From assembly GCA_002317435.1 (NCBI GenBank), contig DCIQ01000097.1, positions 1 through 7,979 on the forward strand: a stretch of 7,979 bases of DNA, read 5' to 3'. The stretch is from Bacteroidales bacterium UBA1722 (GTDB lineage Bacteria; Bacteroidota; Bacteroidia; Bacteroidales; UBA932). The translations under genes were made by a program, and so were the position numbers. Below are positions 6,865 to 7,979 of this stretch, in pieces. Under the pieces are notes generated by a model. That model worked only from the letters and a program-made list of their open reading frames with translations, did not search any database and was not told the origin of the DNA. Positions within the stretch are counted from its first letter, which is position 1. Each line of letters starts with the position of its first letter.

Positions 6865-7705
6865 ATGATGCTTAATTTTATACATTGGAATCCTGATCCT
6901 GTCTTTTTCTCTCTATTTGGTATAGATGTGCGGTATTATAGTCTCTTTTGGGCCATTGGGCTTCTTTCCGCTTATTATATAGCCAAAATGATTTTTAAAA
7001 GAGAGGGGTTAGGTCAAGACCATCTGAATGATCTTTTTCTCTATGTATTCATAGGAACTTTATTCGGGGCACGAATAGGCCATTGTCTGTTTTACGGATG
7101 GTCTTATTTTTCTCAGCACCCGTTAGAAATCTTGTTGCCATTCAGTTTTTCAGATGCAGGTGTCAAATTTACAGGGTATGCCGGGCTGGCAAGCCATGGA
7201 GGAGCGATTGGTATTTTGTTATCCCTCCTATTGTTTCACAGGACTCATAAGATCTCATTATTAATGCTGCTTGATATGTTGGGGATTATAGCGCCCCTTG
7301 GCTGGGGCATTTATCAGAATCGGCAATTTCATGAATTCCGAAATAATTGGAGCACCAACTTCTGTCCCCTGGGCTATTGTTTTTGATTCAGTGGATAATC
7401 TACCCCGTCATCCGGCTCAATTGTATGAAGCAGTTGCTTACTTTATAATCTTTGCGGTCATATTCTATTTGTATAGAAGAAAAACGATTAAAATCAGTAC
7501 AGGCAGATATTTCGGCTTGTCAATCTTTCTAATATTCTTTTTACGCCTTTGCATTGAGTATTGCAAAGAAATACAAGAAGTATTCGAAGTTGGCCTTAGA
7601 AATCGAATCGGACTGGATATGGGGCAACTATTGAGTATTCCTTTCATACTCGCTGGTTTATTTTTTATAATATATCCTTCTATCTTGAAACGGGCCGATA
7701 AGTAG
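6865..7705 (+). pseudogene. lgt: lgt, prolipoprotein diacylglyceryl transferase, frameshifted
   Basis: Lgt is a membrane enzyme that moves diacylglycerol from phosphatidylglycerol onto the lipobox cysteine of prolipoproteins. Frame one runs from the ATG at 6865 to a TGA at 7384-7386 and carries the N-terminal hydrophobic segments and the SHGG motif (H111). Near 7297 the family sequence jumps to the +1 frame, which gives LAGAFIRIGNFMNSEIIG, then RHPAQLYEA and the C-terminal membrane segments to the TAG at 7703-7705. Dropping one C from the run at 7294-7297 restores a typical 279-residue Lgt with R151, N154 and E159 of the signature. As given, the first product lacks this signature and is likely inactive. 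The gene is much richer in A+T than the genes to its left, suggesting transfer. A sequencing error or, less likely, programmed +1 shift could also explain the break. Confidence 0.88.
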
Positions 7706-7708
7706 CAT

Positions 7709-7730
7709 AACGAAAATCTGCTTCGTTTTT
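7709..7730 (+). terminator. Weak hairpin with T-run just after lgt
   Basis: AACGAA (7709-7714) pairs with TTCGTT (7722-7727) across a seven-base loop, and three more T follow. It begins three bases after the lgt stop. The stem is short and AT-rich, so termination would be partial at best. Confidence 0.35.
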
Positions 7731-7737
7731 CGGAGCA

Positions 7738-7756
7738 TTACCACCCGATATGGTAA
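7738..7756. repeat. Small inverted repeat downstream of lgt
   Basis: TTACCA (7738-7743) and TGGTAA (7751-7756) are perfect six-base arms around a seven-base loop. No T-run follows on the plus strand. It is the middle one of three hairpins after lgt; its role is unknown. Confidence 0.35.
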
Positions 7757-7759
7757 AAA

Positions 7760-7979
7760 CTATCTCAAATCCTCTGCCGAACTGCCCTGTGACGGAAGTT
7801 CTATGAGTCCCCGGACCGCTGTAGCAGCGATTTGGGGACTTTTGATTTTTTCGACTTTGCAGTAAACAAGCCAGTGTATGTGTGTACCCTTCCCGACAGA
7901 CAGTATATCCATTTCATTTCCAACCGCGCGAATAAAGGGCAGTATTACAATATTCCCCAATACATCACCGGTCCGGGTG
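7760..7979 (-). CDS. Possible 3' end of an unknown gene running in from the right
   Basis: The minus-strand frame is open from the window edge to a TAG at 7760-7762, giving about 72 residues with segments such as GNIVILPFIRAVGNEMDILS and HIHWLVYCKVEK. No known domain is recognised. The frame passes through the terminator hairpin at 7806-7840, which counts against it being coding there. A plus-strand frame over the same bases (open from 7793 to the edge, including VYVCTLPDRQYIHFISNRAN) looks equally protein-like but has no good start. I cannot decide between them, and neither may be real. Confidence 0.2.
   Translation of the reverse strand, partial: TRTGDVLGNIVILPFIRAVGNEMDILSVGKGTHIHWLVYCKVEKIKSPQIAATAVRGLIELPSQGSSAEDLR
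7806..7851 (+). terminator. Rho-independent terminator for lgt
   Basis: AGTCCCC (7806-7812) pairs with GGGGACT (7834-7840); inside, CGCTG (7817-7821) pairs with CAGCG (7825-7829) around a TAG loop. A T-rich tail with one G and one A interruption follows directly (7841-7851). This is a good intrinsic terminator for plus-strand transcription coming from lgt about 100 bases upstream. Confidence 0.7.

Noticed and set aside
7298..7705. The second lgt frame as an independent gene starting at TTG 7298
   Set aside because: Its sequence begins mid-signature of Lgt and continues the upstream frame exactly after removal of one base; it is the rest of the same gene.
1..7979. tRNA or rRNA genes, CRISPR arrays, complete insertion sequences
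   Set aside because: I saw no cloverleaf-like sequence, no rRNA-like stretch, no regularly spaced long repeats and no transposase or integrase frame on either strand.

Overview
The window reads as bacterial chromosome from the order Bacteroidales. The support is the closely packed PaaK-ACT pair, the absence of convincing Shine-Dalgarno sequences before most starts, a Bacteroidetes-type -7 box (TAnnTTTG) before the SulP gene, and the overall protein flavour. Genus cannot be fixed from the sequence alone. Positions 1 to about 6765 are roughly 50-57% G+C in the lines I hand-counted. The part from about 6766 to 7735 is clearly more AT-rich, with individual lines between about 27% and 50%.

Layout. 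Positions 22-6525 hold six genes, all on the minus strand, with short gaps of 18, 2, 39, 48 and 19 bases, so they could form one operon read from right to left. In transcription order they are: an MTA/SAH-deaminase-like amidohydrolase, a trimeric-type purine nucleoside phosphorylase, a WalJ/YycJ-like metallo-beta-lactamase-fold hydrolase, a BicA-like SulP anion transporter with a STAS domain, an AMP-forming phenylacetate-CoA ligase family enzyme, and a two-ACT-domain protein. A TATATTTG box in front of the transporter suggests that the last three genes may also have their own promoter.

Positions 6526-6864 form a divergent intergenic region. It contains a strongly palindromic GC-rich element (6609-6679) and then AT-rich DNA with short ACTT repeats. 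On the plus strand at 6865-7705 lies lgt (prolipoprotein diacylglyceryl transferase). It is split into two frames by what looks like one extra C in the run at 7294-7297. Three hairpins follow it, the last (7806-7851) being a good intrinsic terminator. The final 200 bases contain conflicting open frames on both strands, which I could not resolve.

How the genes may work together. The first two genes of the minus-strand run make biochemical sense as a pair. The deaminase would convert 5'-methylthioadenosine or S-adenosylhomocysteine to the inosine form. The phosphorylase keeps the Asn that selects 6-oxopurines but has Gly where the human enzyme has the His that binds the ribose 5'-hydroxyl. That combination would suit a methylthioinosine-type substrate and is the most interesting functional hint here. 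The ligase and ACT protein form a second pair, usually linked to aromatic amino acid/aryl-acid metabolism. The lgt segment looks like a separate, probably acquired piece whose coding frame is now broken, unless the extra base is a sequencing error.
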